Origin: JADFNB01 sp036397455
Lineage (GTDB): Bacteria > Gemmatimonadota > Gemmatimonadetes > Gemmatimonadales > GWC2-71-9
NCBI GenBank assembly: GCA_036397455.1
Contig: DASWIX010000079.1
Location: 186,001-250,000 of the forward strand
Direction of reading: 5' to 3'
Length of the DNA: 64,000 bases
In this document: piece after piece, positions 1-8,439 of the stretch
How the letters are laid out: the number at the start of each line of letters is the position of its first letter
Numbering within the stretch: position 1 is the stretch's first letter
Notes under the pieces: model-generated
The model's input: only the letters and a program-made list of their open reading frames with translations
The model's database searches: none
Told to the model about the DNA's origin: nothing
Position numbers and translations under genes: made by a program

Positions 1-1
1 G

Positions 2-94
2 GGCCGCTACATCATCACCGTCGCCCGCGGGGCGGGGTTGAACGATGTGGGCGCGGCATTCCGGTTGGGGCTGATCGCCGGCATCACCCAGTGA
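2..94 (+). CDS. C-terminal 30 codons of an unidentified protein (5' end outside window)
   Basis: An open frame enters from the left edge and ends at a TGA overlapping the GTG start of rlmN (GTGA). The visible residues are glycine/alanine rich and include VARGAGLNDVGAAF. Thirty residues are too few to name the family. The 4-base overlap suggests it is co-transcribed and translationally coupled with rlmN. It is a real frame rather than a shadow only because of this coupling, so confidence is modest. Confidence 0.45.
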   Translation, partial: GRYIITVARGAGLNDVGAAFRLGLIAGITQ

Positions 95-1152
95 CCTGGT
101 TCGACCGGCCGCCGCTCGACGCGGAACGTGAGGTGGAGACCTGGGTCGCCGCGCACGGTCTGCCGCGGTACCGCGCGTCGCAGATCGCCCCACGCCTCTG
201 GACCCGCCCCATCGCGTCGTGGGACGAGGCGACCGACCTGCCACGCGCGCTCATCGAGCTGCTCCGACGTGAACACCCCGTACCCCGCGCAACCCTCGCC
301 ATCCGGCAACAGTCGGTCGACGGAACGATCAAGTATCTGTGGCAGCTGGATGACGCGACCGCGGTCGAGGCGGTTCTGATCCCCGAACGCCGGCGCCGCA
401 CGCTGTGCCTATCCTCACAGGCGGGGTGCGCGTTTGCGTGCACCTTCTGCGCCACGGGCCGCATGGGATTCGGCCGGCACCTCTCGCCCTGGGAGATCGC
501 GGCGCAGGTCCGCGAGTTGATGCTGCGACCTGACGAAACCGCACCCACGAACGTCGTGTTCATGGGCATGGGAGAGCCGTTGCACAACTGGCGGAGCGTC
601 GACACCGCCCTCACGATCCTGAACGCGCCATCGGGTCTCGGCATCGGCGCCCGGCACGTCACCGTCAGCACGGTCGGGCTGGTCCCCGGCCTGCGACGGC
701 TCGCCGCCCGGCCCGAGCAGTTCGGCGTCGCCCTGTCGTTGCACTCGCCGTTCAGCGATCGGCGCGCCCAACTGATGCCGGTCGAGCGAAAATACCCGCT
801 CCCCACGGTCCTCGATGCGCTCCGCGCGTTCCGACGCCGCGTCACCTTCGAGTACGTGATGATCGACGGGTTCAACGACCGCTCGGAAGATGCCACGGCC
901 CTGGCGACACTGGCCCCGGACCTGCACGCGCACGTCAACCTGCTCGCGTTGCATCCCGGCGGCGACGGGAACCTCCGCCCGTCGCCACCCGAACGGATCG
1001 AGACGTTCGCCGGCTGGTTGCGCGCCCGCGGTACCAACGCGACCGTCCGAAGGAGCCGTGGCCTCGATATCGACGCGGCCTGTGGGCAGCTACGGATAGC
1101 GGCCGAACTGGGCCGCGTCGCGCCCCAGCACGACGGTCACGTCGAGCAGTAG
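91..1152 (+). CDS. rlmN: Dual-specificity RNA methyltransferase RlmN (23S rRNA A2503 / tRNA A37)
   Basis: Radical-SAM enzyme that adds the C2 methyl group to A2503 of 23S rRNA and to A37 of some tRNAs, in the cytoplasm. The 353-residue product has the expected length. The iron-sulfur motif CAFACTFC (Cys113, Cys117, Cys120) binds the 4Fe-4S cluster. FMGMGEPLHNW follows, and a conserved cysteine near residue 331 in the AACGQLR segment fits the transiently methylated residue of the family. The start is GTG at 91, overlapping the stop of the preceding frame. The last 63 bp overlap tail-to-tail with the minus-strand LytR_C gene, so the extreme C-terminus may be longer than the functional core. Confidence 0.95.
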   Translation: MTWFDRPPLDAEREVETWVAAHGLPRYRASQIAPRLWTRPIASWDEATDLPRALIELLRREHPVPRATLAIRQQSVDGTIKYLWQLDDATAVEAVLIPERRRRTLCLSSQAGCAFACTFCATGRMGFGRHLSPWEIAAQVRELMLRPDETAPTNVVFMGMGEPLHNWRSVDTALTILNAPSGLGIGARHVTVSTVGLVPGLRRLAARPEQFGVALSLHSPFSDRRAQLMPVERKYPLPTVLDALRAFRRRVTFEYVMIDGFNDRSEDATALATLAPDLHAHVNLLALHPGGDGNLRPSPPERIETFAGWLRARGTNATVRRSRGLDIDAACGQLRIAAELGRVAPQHDGHVEQ

Positions 1153-1503
1153 GCGGGCATCGGGATCGAGCACGATCCTGCCGAATCCCAACGCATCGCG
1201 CACCGGAATCGCGGCCGTCGTGTCCCCGCGCCGGACACGCAGCACCGTCGAGTCTTGCGGCTCCCCGGCGGCGGACCCGTACGACACGACGTCCAGCCCC
1301 TGACTCCGCAGGTAGTGGGTCGCGCGTCGCGCCAGCCCGTCGATCGCGGAGGCGTTGAGAACCTCGATCGCGAGCGGGATCACTTCGCCCGGCACCAGTG
1401 GTGGTGTCACCGACTTCGGGCGCGGGTTGACCCGCCACACCACCGCGGCCACCACCGCAACGACGATCAGCGTCGCGACCGACTTTACGCCAGTGTGCGC
1501 CAA
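1090..1503 (-). CDS. Membrane-anchored LytR_C-domain protein
   Basis: A 137-residue protein with one N-terminal membrane segment (about residues 8-24, valine/alanine rich) and then a LytR/CpsA/Psr C-terminal-type domain. The visible cues are a strand-helix pattern beginning IEVLNASAIDGLARRA and a central LGFGRIVLDPDA, which resembles the LytR_C motif. In other bacteria this domain is attached to LCP cell-wall ligases; here it stands alone without the LCP catalytic domain, so its role (probably periplasmic, envelope related) is inferred. It is the last gene of the minus-strand trp-fol-pan cluster. Its start overlaps the end of yqeK by 19 bp, and its 3' end overlaps rlmN. Confidence 0.7.
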   Translation of the reverse strand: MAHTGVKSVATLIVVAVVAAVVWRVNPRPKSVTPPLVPGEVIPLAIEVLNASAIDGLARRATHYLRSQGLDVVSYGSAAGEPQDSTVLRVRRGDTTAAIPVRDALGFGRIVLDPDARLLLDVTVVLGRDAAQFGRYP

Positions 1504-1988
1504 AACTCGACCGTCTCCGGCTGGAGTCGTTTGCCGGCGTTGAGCAGGTAGGCGATCCGCTCGCGCGCAACCGCACGCAGCACGACGGGCATCTGGAAAG
1601 GCACCCGATCACACAGCGCCTGCCTCGCGCGGTCCTGGACACCGCGCCCCGGTTCGAGGTAGTCCGCCAGGTAGAGCATGCGTCCGACCTGATCCCAACC
1701 AGCGTACCCGACCGAGTGATATCGCACGGCGTCGAGCACGCCCCGGTCGGTCTCGCCCTCCCGCGCGGCGCGCGCGGCCGCCGCCGGACCGTGCACCAAC
1801 TTGGGGTGAGGTAACGCGGACCCCGCCCACTCGCGCAACGCGTGCAGGGGGGCATCCTTCAAGGCGTCGTGCAGATACGCCGCCCGCAGCCATCGGCGGC
1901 GTTCGGCGGCCGGGACAGCCATGTCCGATGCCCATCGTTCGAGCAGCGCCGCGACCCGTTCGATATGGGCGCGTCGCGCCGGCGACAC
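1485..1988 (-). CDS. yqeK: HD-domain protein, YqeK-like nucleotide hydrolase
   Basis: A 167-residue HD-superfamily metal phosphohydrolase. The motif AYLHDALKD carries the HD pair, and later YHSVGYAGW and LYLADYLEPGRG match the family of YqeK diadenosine-tetraphosphate (Ap4A) hydrolases that cleave symmetrically to ADP. The open frame continues upstream inside panC, but translation there is not conserved-looking. The first sensible start is a GTG at 1988, giving MSPARRAHIERVAALLERW, 31 bp after the panC stop. It is placed in the pan/fol operon next to the LytR_C gene; in many bacteria yqeK and LytR-family genes sit together near nadD. The exact substrate is inferred from family. Confidence 0.8.
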   Translation of the reverse strand: MSPARRAHIERVAALLERWASDMAVPAAERRRWLRAAYLHDALKDAPLHALREWAGSALPHPKLVHGPAAAARAAREGETDRGVLDAVRYHSVGYAGWDQVGRMLYLADYLEPGRGVQDRARQALCDRVPFQMPVVLRAVARERIAYLLNAGKRLQPETVEFWRTLA

Positions 1989-2019
1989 GTGCGCCCATAC
2001 CGGCAGACCCGCGCACGAC

Positions 2020-2895
2020 TCAGGAATCGACGATGATGTCACCGGACAGCCCCGCGCCGAGGGGTACGTTGTCGATGAGTCGCGTGCCCCCGACACGCGC
2101 CGCCACCGCGAGCAACGTCTCGGGTTCGGCCTCGCCGGTGGGCGCGAGTGTATCGGGATGCACCGCTTCGACGTACTCGACCTCGACACCCGGTTCGGCG
2201 TCGAGCACGGCGCGCACCCGCGCGAGCACGCCGGCCGCTGAGCGCGTCCCGGCGGCGAACGCCTCGTGGCCGGCCTGCAATGCCCGGGGGATGGCCGAGG
2301 CGGCCGCGCGTTCACGCGGATCCAGCCGCACGTTGCGCGAACTGAGCGCCAGGCCGTCGTGCTCGCGCACGGTCGGCGCGACGTCAATCGCGATCCGGCA
2401 ATGCAGATCGAGAATCATTCGCCGGAGGATCACGGCCTGCTGGGCGTCCTTCCTTCCGAACACGGCGACGTCGGGCTCGACGATATGAAACAGTTTGAGC
2501 ACGACGAGCAGCACGCCGGCGAAGTGGCCGGGCCGTCGCGGGCCGCAGAGGTGATCCGCCAGACTTCCCGGGTCCAGCGTGATGGCGGCGGGCACGGGGT
2601 ATATCTCGGCGGCGGACGGCAGGAACAGCAGGTCGGCGCCGCGCGTGGTCGCGGCCGCGCGGTCCCGGTCCAGGTCCCGCGGATACGTCGCGAGGTCTTC
2701 CGTCGGACCGAATTGAGTTGGATTGACGAACACGCTGATCACGACGCACGCCGCGCGTTCGCGCGCGCGATCGATCAGCCGGAGATGCCCCTCATGCAGA
2801 AACCCCATCGTCGGGACCAGCGCGACCGACTCCCCGGCGTCGCGCCGCGCGTCGCGCCAGGCCCGCACAGCCGAGATCGTGTCGAGTTCAATCAC
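2020..2895 (-). CDS. panC: Pantothenate synthetase (pantoate-beta-alanine ligase)
   Basis: Joins D-pantoate and beta-alanine with ATP to make pantothenate, the last step of vitamin B5 synthesis (cytoplasm). The 291-residue product shows the class I tRNA-synthetase-like fold signatures: PTMGFLHEGHL (HIGH motif, about residues 28-38), VFVNPTQFGPTEDL, and LALSSRNVRLDP (KMSKS-like loop). The ATG at 2895 overlaps the last codons of panB (4 bp), so panB and panC are translationally coupled, as expected for consecutive pathway steps. No panD is present in the window. Confidence 0.95.
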   Translation of the reverse strand: MIELDTISAVRAWRDARRDAGESVALVPTMGFLHEGHLRLIDRARERAACVVISVFVNPTQFGPTEDLATYPRDLDRDRAAATTRGADLLFLPSAAEIYPVPAAITLDPGSLADHLCGPRRPGHFAGVLLVVLKLFHIVEPDVAVFGRKDAQQAVILRRMILDLHCRIAIDVAPTVREHDGLALSSRNVRLDPRERAAASAIPRALQAGHEAFAAGTRSAAGVLARVRAVLDAEPGVEVEYVEAVHPDTLAPTGEAEPETLLAVAARVGGTRLIDNVPLGAGLSGDIIVDS

Positions 2896-3695
2896 TCGGC
2901 GAAACTGTGATCGGCGTCCGGGTACTCGCCGTCGCGCACTTCCTGGCTGAACGTCGCGATCGCCTGGCGCGCCGCCTCGCCGAGTTGACCGTACCGCTTC
3001 AGGAACCTCGGATTGAACGACTCGTTGAGACCGAGCATGTCGGGCAGCACCAGCACCTGGCCGTTGCAGTGCGGCCCCGATCCGATCCCGATCGTCGGCG
3101 GCGCAATGGCTTCGGTGACGAGGGCCGCGAGCGGCGTCGGCACGAGTTCGAGCACGAGCGCGAACACGCCGGCTTCGGCCAGTGTCCGCGCATCCTGGAT
3201 CACCCGCTCCGCCTGCCCGGCGCCCCGTCCCTGCACCCGGGCGCCGCCCATCGCGTGGACCGACTGCGGTGTGAACCCCAGATGCCCCATCACCGGGATG
3301 CCGATGTCGACCAGCGCCCGAACCGTCGGCGCGATCGCGGCGCCGCCTTCGAGCTTGATCCCCTGCGCGCCCGTCTCCTGCATCACGCGCCCGGCATTGC
3401 GTTTCGCGTCCTCGACCGAGACCTGATAGCTCATAAACGGCATATCGATGACGAGCATCGCGCGTCGCACGCCGGCCCGCGCCGCGCGACCATGATAGAT
3501 CATCTGGTCGAGCGTGGCGTTGAGCGTGGACGGCTGGCCGCAGAGCACCGTGTTCACCGAGTCACCCACCAGCACGATATCGACTCCGGCCCCATCGACC
3601 AGCGCGCCGAACAGCGCGTCGTAGGCGGTGAGCGCCACGATCCGGTCACCCCGGACTTTCATCTGGGCCAGGGTGTGCACCGTGACCAGCTTCAT
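2892..3695 (-). CDS. panB: 3-methyl-2-oxobutanoate hydroxymethyltransferase (ketopantoate synthase)
   Basis: Transfers a one-carbon unit from 5,10-methylene-tetrahydrofolate to 2-oxoisovalerate to make ketopantoate, the first step of pantothenate synthesis. The 267-residue product has LTAYDALFGALVDGAGVD at the N-terminus and the metal/substrate-binding VLVGDSVNTVLCG, followed by IKLEGG and GHLGFTPQS. The frame is open further upstream but only runs antisense-like sequence there. The ATG at 3695 (MKLVTVHTLAQMK) gives the normal family start and lies 1 bp after the folK stop. A folate-dependent enzyme directly after folB-folK fits one co-regulated B-vitamin cluster. Confidence 0.95.
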   Translation of the reverse strand: MKLVTVHTLAQMKVRGDRIVALTAYDALFGALVDGAGVDIVLVGDSVNTVLCGQPSTLNATLDQMIYHGRAARAGVRRAMLVIDMPFMSYQVSVEDAKRNAGRVMQETGAQGIKLEGGAAIAPTVRALVDIGIPVMGHLGFTPQSVHAMGGARVQGRGAGQAERVIQDARTLAEAGVFALVLELVPTPLAALVTEAIAPPTIGIGSGPHCNGQVLVLPDMLGLNESFNPRFLKRYGQLGEAARQAIATFSQEVRDGEYPDADHSFAE

Positions 3696-3696
3696 G

Positions 3697-4116
3697 TCAG
3701 ACGGCATGGGCAAGCAGCTCCTGGAGTTCGCGTTGCCAGAACGTCCGATTGGGCAACTCCGGGTGCGGGACAACGAGGTCGGGTTCGTCGACTCGCCGCG
3801 AGCCGAAGCGGACGATATCGAGGTCGAGGGACCGCGCGCCCCATCGCTCGCCGCGCACACGACCGGCCGCGCGCTCGATCGCATGGCACGCCGCGAGCAG
3901 CCGCCGCGGGGTGAGCCCGGTCCGCAGCAGGGCCATCTGATTCAGATACGGAGCCTGGCCGGCGGGCCCGATCGGTTCCGTCTCCTCGATGGCGCTCGCG
4001 GCAACCAGCGTCGTCCGCTCGAGCCCCGCCAGCGCCTCGCGCGCGCGCGCGAAGTGGGCCGGGCGATCGCCCACGTTGGATCCGAGCGCGACGAACGCCC
4101 ATTCCATCGTCGTCAT
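3697..4116 (-). CDS. folK: 6-hydroxymethyl-7,8-dihydropterin pyrophosphokinase
   Basis: Transfers pyrophosphate from ATP to 6-hydroxymethyl-dihydropterin in folate synthesis. At 139 residues it is at the short end of the HPPK family. The N-terminal VALGSNVGDR is the typical first motif. GERWGARSLDLDIVRFG carries the RSLDLDI segment with the two Mg-binding aspartates, and DLVVPHPEL is the conserved C-terminal motif. It overlaps the end of folB by 4 bp and is followed 1 bp later by panB. Confidence 0.95.
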   Translation of the reverse strand: MTTMEWAFVALGSNVGDRPAHFARAREALAGLERTTLVAASAIEETEPIGPAGQAPYLNQMALLRTGLTPRRLLAACHAIERAAGRVRGERWGARSLDLDIVRFGSRRVDEPDLVVPHPELPNRTFWQRELQELLAHAV

Positions 4117-4505
4117 CCCGCGCGTTCGATCACGACCTCAACGTAATCCAACGGACCGGGGATCGGCGCGTGCGGCTTGCGCGCCGCCACGCGCACGCGC
4201 CGGATCGGTTCCCGCGCCAGCGTGCGCGCGGCGATCTTCTCGCAGAGGGCTTCCAGCAGCTTGTGCGGACTCGTCCCGACGACGTCCGCCACCAGTTCGT
4301 ACAGGTCCCGATAGTCGACGAGCTGGTGGGGCGAATCCGATTCGCCCACCTGACGCAGCGAGAGCCACACCGTGAGGTCCAGCTCGAGCGGCTGCGGGAC
4401 GTGTTCCTCGTGCGGCAGCAGCCCGACCAGCGTGTGGAACCGCATGCCCTTGAGCGAAATGCTGTCGAGCGACAGCGCCGGGAGATCGGGCGCCGGCATC
4501 ATCAC
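4113..4505 (-). CDS. folB: Dihydroneopterin aldolase
   Basis: Converts dihydroneopterin to 6-hydroxymethyl-dihydropterin and glycolaldehyde, the step immediately before FolK. It has 130 residues, normal for this small octameric enzyme. Visible family features are DSISLKGMRFHTLVGLLPHE near the N-terminus, LVDYRDLYELV, LLEALCEKIAA and the C-terminal VRVAARKPHAPI with the catalytic-lysine region. The ATG lies within a 4-bp overlap with the trpA stop, so translation is probably coupled to trpA. Confidence 0.92.
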   Translation of the reverse strand: MMMPAPDLPALSLDSISLKGMRFHTLVGLLPHEEHVPQPLELDLTVWLSLRQVGESDSPHQLVDYRDLYELVADVVGTSPHKLLEALCEKIAARTLAREPIRRVRVAARKPHAPIPGPLDYVEVVIERAG

Positions 4506-5290
4506 ACCGGCGCCGGGCGAAGCGCCCCGCGCAGACTCCGCATCAATTCGGCGGCGGCCGGGAGCCCCTCGGCGAGCCGGCGGACGAGCGCGCTGCCGAC
4601 GACGACCCCGTCGGCAAAGTCGGCGATCGCGCGGGCCTGGTCGGCGGTCTCGATGCCGAATCCGACGACAATGGGCAGATCGGTCTCCGACCGCAGCTCA
4701 CGCACCGCCCGCGGCAACGCCTCGCCGATCGTCGTGCTGGTCCCGGTCACCCCCAGTCGGGCTATCACGTACAGGAACCCCTGGGCGGCGGCCGCGATGG
4801 TCGCCCGCCGCGCCGGCGCCGTCGTGGGCGCGACGAGTTGTATGACATCGAGGTCGCTCCGCCGCAGCACGCGCTCGATCCCGGGATCGGCACCCCAGGG
4901 AAGGTCGGTCAGCAGTACACCCGATACGCCGGCCGACGCGGCGGCATCCACAAATCGTGGCAGGCCAAACTGGAGGATCGGGTTGAGGTACGTAAAGGCG
5001 ATCAGCGGAACCGACAGGTTGGCCCGGTCCACTGCCTCCAACATCCGCGCCACGGTCATGCCACCCTGGAGCGCGGCGTGCGTCGAACGCTGGATCGTGG
5101 GTCCATCGGCGAGCGGATCGCTGAACGGGATCCCGACCTCAATGAGATCCGCCCCCTCGGCTTCCAGCATTCGGAGCAGGTCCGCCGTGCCCTCGGTGCT
5201 TGGGTACCCAGCCGTGATGTAGGGGATGAGCGCCGCCCGTCGTTCCTCCCGCACGATGTTCCAGCGCGCGGCAATCGGACGTTCAGACAA
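4502..5290 (-). CDS. trpA: Tryptophan synthase alpha subunit
   Basis: Cleaves indole-3-glycerol phosphate to indole and glyceraldehyde-3-phosphate within the TrpA2B2 complex. The 262-residue product contains DLIEVGIPFSDPLADGPTIQ with the catalytic glutamate (about residue 51) and aspartate (about residue 62), then GVLLTDLP and VVGFGIETADQA with the phosphate-binding loop. Unusually, trpA does not follow trpB: two genes for a HEAT-repeat protein and an HD-GYP protein lie between them. Its start overlaps the HD-GYP stop by 8 bp, which argues for one transcript. Confidence 0.95.
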   Translation of the reverse strand: MSERPIAARWNIVREERRAALIPYITAGYPSTEGTADLLRMLEAEGADLIEVGIPFSDPLADGPTIQRSTHAALQGGMTVARMLEAVDRANLSVPLIAFTYLNPILQFGLPRFVDAAASAGVSGVLLTDLPWGADPGIERVLRRSDLDVIQLVAPTTAPARRATIAAAAQGFLYVIARLGVTGTSTTIGEALPRAVRELRSETDLPIVVGFGIETADQARAIADFADGVVVGSALVRRLAEGLPAAAELMRSLRGALRPAPV

Positions 5291-6755
5291 AGTAGTCGCC
5301 CGGCGTGATACCCCACCGCTCCGGGTCGGTCACCTTGATGATGGATCGCGTGAAGTTGCCGTCGGGACCGACGGCCGACAGATCCGCCAACGGACCGGGA
5401 TCGAGCCGCTGACCGGTTTCCGAGAGCACCACCCGCACGACCGGGCGGTGGATTTGCGTCAGATCCGAGTTGGCCGCGTGCACTACCGCCAACTCATAGG
5501 TGTCGAGCACGACGCACGTCCCCACCGGATAGATGCCGACGAGATTGATCAGCGCCTTCACGAGCACGGGATCGTACCCACGGCGCGGGTTCTCCCACAT
5601 CTCCCGCAGAACCTCGTCGGGCTGGAGCGGGACCGTCTGGTACGACCGACGCGACGTGGCCGCATCGAATCCGTCGGCCACCGCCACGATCTTCGAGTAC
5701 ACCGAGAGTACCCGCGGCCGGATCGACTTGGGATAGCCGGTGAGATCGGTTTTCATGTGGTGCTCGTGCGCCACGATCATGCCGCGATAGGGGATGTCCC
5801 CGTATCCGCGCAGCCCGAACAGCGTCAACACGCCCAGCCACGGATGCGCCTGCATGATGCGCCACTCCTCTTCATCGAGGGCACCCTGCTTGCTGAGCAC
5901 CTCGATCGGCACTCGGCTCTTCCCCGCATCGTGGAACAGGGCCGCGAGCCCGAGATCGTAGAGTTGGAGCCGCGTGAGCCCCAGGCGCTTCCCGATGGCC
6001 ACGGAGAAAATGCACACGTTGACCGAGTGGGTAAACGTGTATTCGTCATAATCACGAATCGTCGTGAGCCCGACCAGCGAGACTTCATTGTTGAGCACCT
6101 GATCGACGATGCCCTGCACCGCGCGCTTGACCTTCTTCACGCTGGCGCTGCGGCCCATGCGCACGCTATTGATGACTTCCTTGGTGACCGCCACCGACCG
6201 CTCGTACGTACGTTTCGCCACCTCTTTGCGACGCGCATCGTCATCGAGGTCTTCTTCCGAGTCGGATGGCGGCTCCACCCCGATGTGGGTGACGCCGCCC
6301 GCAAGCATCTTCTGGTGCAATTCGGTGAGCTTGGATGGGGTCAACTCGGTGCTACCGGACGCGAGCAACAACGAAACGAACACCTGCCACTCGTTTCGCT
6401 GCACGTCGCTGTCCACGTTCATCGCGCCGACGCCGCACTGCGACAGCGTACTCAGGACGTGCCCGAACGACGCATAGTTGTCCAGGTTCAAGCGGAGGCG
6501 GGTCTCATTGACGAAGATGAACTCGCCGGAGATGCGCACCTCGAGCTGATCCTCGATCTTCATGAGCGCGGAGGCCGAGCTGTGCAGGTCGTCCAGCGCG
6601 CGCTGCACCTGGTCGTTCTCCACCGGATAGAGCTTGAGGCTCCGCAAGGCCGCGTAGAGATGGAGCAGGAAATCACGCCCGCCCTGCCGCAGCAACCCGT
6701 CCGTGCTCTGCAGCCCTTCGGTCATCGAGTGCCGGTCACTCGGCGTTTCGCGCAT
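5283..6755 (-). CDS. HD-GYP domain protein with N-terminal accessory domain
   Basis: A 490-residue, probably cytoplasmic protein with no obvious membrane segment. Residues about 1-150 form an accessory domain (LKLYPVENDQVQRAL, VRISGEFIFVNETRL). Residues about 230-400 form an HD-GYP domain: THSVNVCIFSVAIG, HDAGKSRVP (His275-Asp276) and HEHHMKTDLTGYP, with GYP retained but DG replaced by DL. The family usually hydrolyses cyclic di-GMP; activity here is inferred. The N-terminal region resembles that of the neighbouring HEAT protein. The ATG at 6755 is preceded by AGGGG; a second ATG at 6725 is possible. It is embedded between trpB and trpA. Confidence 0.85.
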   Translation of the reverse strand: MRETPSDRHSMTEGLQSTDGLLRQGGRDFLLHLYAALRSLKLYPVENDQVQRALDDLHSSASALMKIEDQLEVRISGEFIFVNETRLRLNLDNYASFGHVLSTLSQCGVGAMNVDSDVQRNEWQVFVSLLLASGSTELTPSKLTELHQKMLAGGVTHIGVEPPSDSEEDLDDDARRKEVAKRTYERSVAVTKEVINSVRMGRSASVKKVKRAVQGIVDQVLNNEVSLVGLTTIRDYDEYTFTHSVNVCIFSVAIGKRLGLTRLQLYDLGLAALFHDAGKSRVPIEVLSKQGALDEEEWRIMQAHPWLGVLTLFGLRGYGDIPYRGMIVAHEHHMKTDLTGYPKSIRPRVLSVYSKIVAVADGFDAATSRRSYQTVPLQPDEVLREMWENPRRGYDPVLVKALINLVGIYPVGTCVVLDTYELAVVHAANSDLTQIHRPVVRVVLSETGQRLDPGPLADLSAVGPDGNFTRSIIKVTDPERWGITPGDYFV

Positions 6756-6759
6756 CCGC

Positions 6760-8439
6760 CTATTTCCCCTCTCGCAGCGCCTTGTTGATCGCGTTGCGCA
6801 CCAGGGCGTCCTTATCGTTCTTGGCCTGCTCCAGCAGTTCGCGAGCCTCGGGCGTACCGAGCTTGCCGAGCGCCATGGCAACACAGGCCCGGGTCTCGGC
6901 ATCCTCCTTCTTCTTCATGAACCCACCGCCGCCAAGCAGTGGCTTGAGGTGGCGGATGGCTCCCGGGGGCGCGAGTAACCCGTACGCCTCGAAGTACACC
7001 ATCTTCTCGGTGAGATCGGCACCTTTGAGGTCCTTCCCGACCACCAGCGCCTCGATCTTGGGAAACGCCGCGCGATGCCCACGCCCCCCCAGCACGCGGA
7101 CCGCGGCGACGCGGACGTCCCGATGCTCGTCCCCGATGCCGCGCTCGAGTTGCTGCATCGCGCCGGGTGATCCGATCCCCGCAAGTGCCTCGACCGTCGC
7201 GACCTTGAGGGCCGCGGACACGTCGCGGATCAGCAGGCTGCCCAGGGCCGGCACGACCGACGGGGCCTTGAGCTTGGCGGCCAGTCGCACCGTCTCCAGC
7301 GCGACGTCCTCATCGTCCGATCCCATCGCCTTCGCCAACTCATCGGGATACTGGCCGGCCATCCGTTGGACCGCGAGATGCAGCAGATCTTTCACGCGCG
7401 CGTTCGATAGCTTCGGGAGCCACGTCAGAATGGTCTCCAGCGCCTCGCCGCGGAGCTCACCGAACAGGTCGGTCAACTCCTCTTCGGTCGGGTGCACCAC
7501 CGCTTCGTCGAGCGACTGCAGCAGCTGCGACACCGCGTCCGACTGGGACAAGCGTTCTGGCAGGATCTCCAGCTGCTGCCGTTGATCGGGCCCGAGCTCG
7601 CGGGCGCGCTCCATCAGCGACTTGAGTTCCCGAAGCACGAACGCCACCGAGCGGAAATCGCCGACGCCCAGCAGGTACGGCAGGAAGTTCTCGATGATCG
7701 ACACGATCTCGTTCCGAACCGTCGCGAACGTCTGCAGTTCAAACAGGTCGAACAGAATCGCCAGGATGTTGCCGCGGAGGTCCTGCTGGTACTCGCGTTC
7801 GATCTCCGACTTGAGGTACGCGATGTCCTTGTCGTCGAGGAAGTAGAGCGTCGAGTCAAAATCGTCGACGTTGACCAGCCCCGTTGACTGCTCCGGTTCC
7901 GGTTCCTGCTCGATCTGCTCGCGCGGCGGTCGCTGCTCCGGTTTCTCCGCTTCCTCCTCGGCCTTTGCCAACGGGGCCGCATCATCGGCGGAGAACTCGA
8001 CGAACTGGTATTTGACCAGTTGGAGATCCTGCTCCCAGAGCAGCGTCAGCAGGTCATCGTCCGCATCGGGCGGCAAGGTGCGCGCCTTCTGCAACACGCC
8101 GAGAAGGGCCGGGATGTCCGACTCCTCGCAACCCGGCAACAGCGTGAGCGTGCGCACTCCATCCTTGAACAGGAGCCAGGCAAGGCTCTCGGCGCGCGGC
8201 TGCGAAAGGACGACCTGCCCTTCCCACTTGAGGTCGTTTTCCACGACGTGGAGCACCAGTTCTGACGTCTCCTCCCACACCGGGCCAAACGCCGTGGTGA
8301 GGTTCTGGATGGCCGACTGATACACCGGGTTATTGGGCATATAGAGCTGCGTGGCTCGCAGGCCCTTGAGCAGCGTCTGCAGCATCGCCTCGACGGCGGC
8401 GGTATTGACGGTGGGATCGGTGGCGGACGGGTCGGTCAT
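6760..8439 (-). CDS. HEAT-repeat protein with N-terminal accessory domain
   Basis: A 559-residue protein without signal peptide. The N-terminal part (about residues 10-130) contains QLYMPNNPVYQSAIQNL and VVENDLKWEGQVVLSQ and looks homologous to the N-terminus of the adjacent HD-GYP protein. A glutamate/proline-rich linker follows (about 155-185). The second half is alpha-helical with HEAT-like units such as VPALGSLLIRDVSAALKVAT and RDVRVAAVRVLGGRG. HEAT repeats normally bind proteins, so it may be a scaffold partner of the HD-GYP protein; that is inference. The ATG overlaps the trpB stop (ATGA) and the TAG ends 4 bp before the HD-GYP ATG. Confidence 0.8.
   Translation of the reverse strand: MTDPSATDPTVNTAAVEAMLQTLLKGLRATQLYMPNNPVYQSAIQNLTTAFGPVWEETSELVLHVVENDLKWEGQVVLSQPRAESLAWLLFKDGVRTLTLLPGCEESDIPALLGVLQKARTLPPDADDDLLTLLWEQDLQLVKYQFVEFSADDAAPLAKAEEEAEKPEQRPPREQIEQEPEPEQSTGLVNVDDFDSTLYFLDDKDIAYLKSEIEREYQQDLRGNILAILFDLFELQTFATVRNEIVSIIENFLPYLLGVGDFRSVAFVLRELKSLMERARELGPDQRQQLEILPERLSQSDAVSQLLQSLDEAVVHPTEEELTDLFGELRGEALETILTWLPKLSNARVKDLLHLAVQRMAGQYPDELAKAMGSDDEDVALETVRLAAKLKAPSVVPALGSLLIRDVSAALKVATVEALAGIGSPGAMQQLERGIGDEHRDVRVAAVRVLGGRGHRAAFPKIEALVVGKDLKGADLTEKMVYFEAYGLLAPPGAIRHLKPLLGGGGFMKKKEDAETRACVAMALGKLGTPEARELLEQAKNDKDALVRNAINKALREGK

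Noticed and set aside
5226..6788. 520-codon plus-strand frame opposite the HD-GYP gene
   Set aside because: Antisense shadow rich in His and Arg; the minus strand encodes complete HD-GYP motifs.
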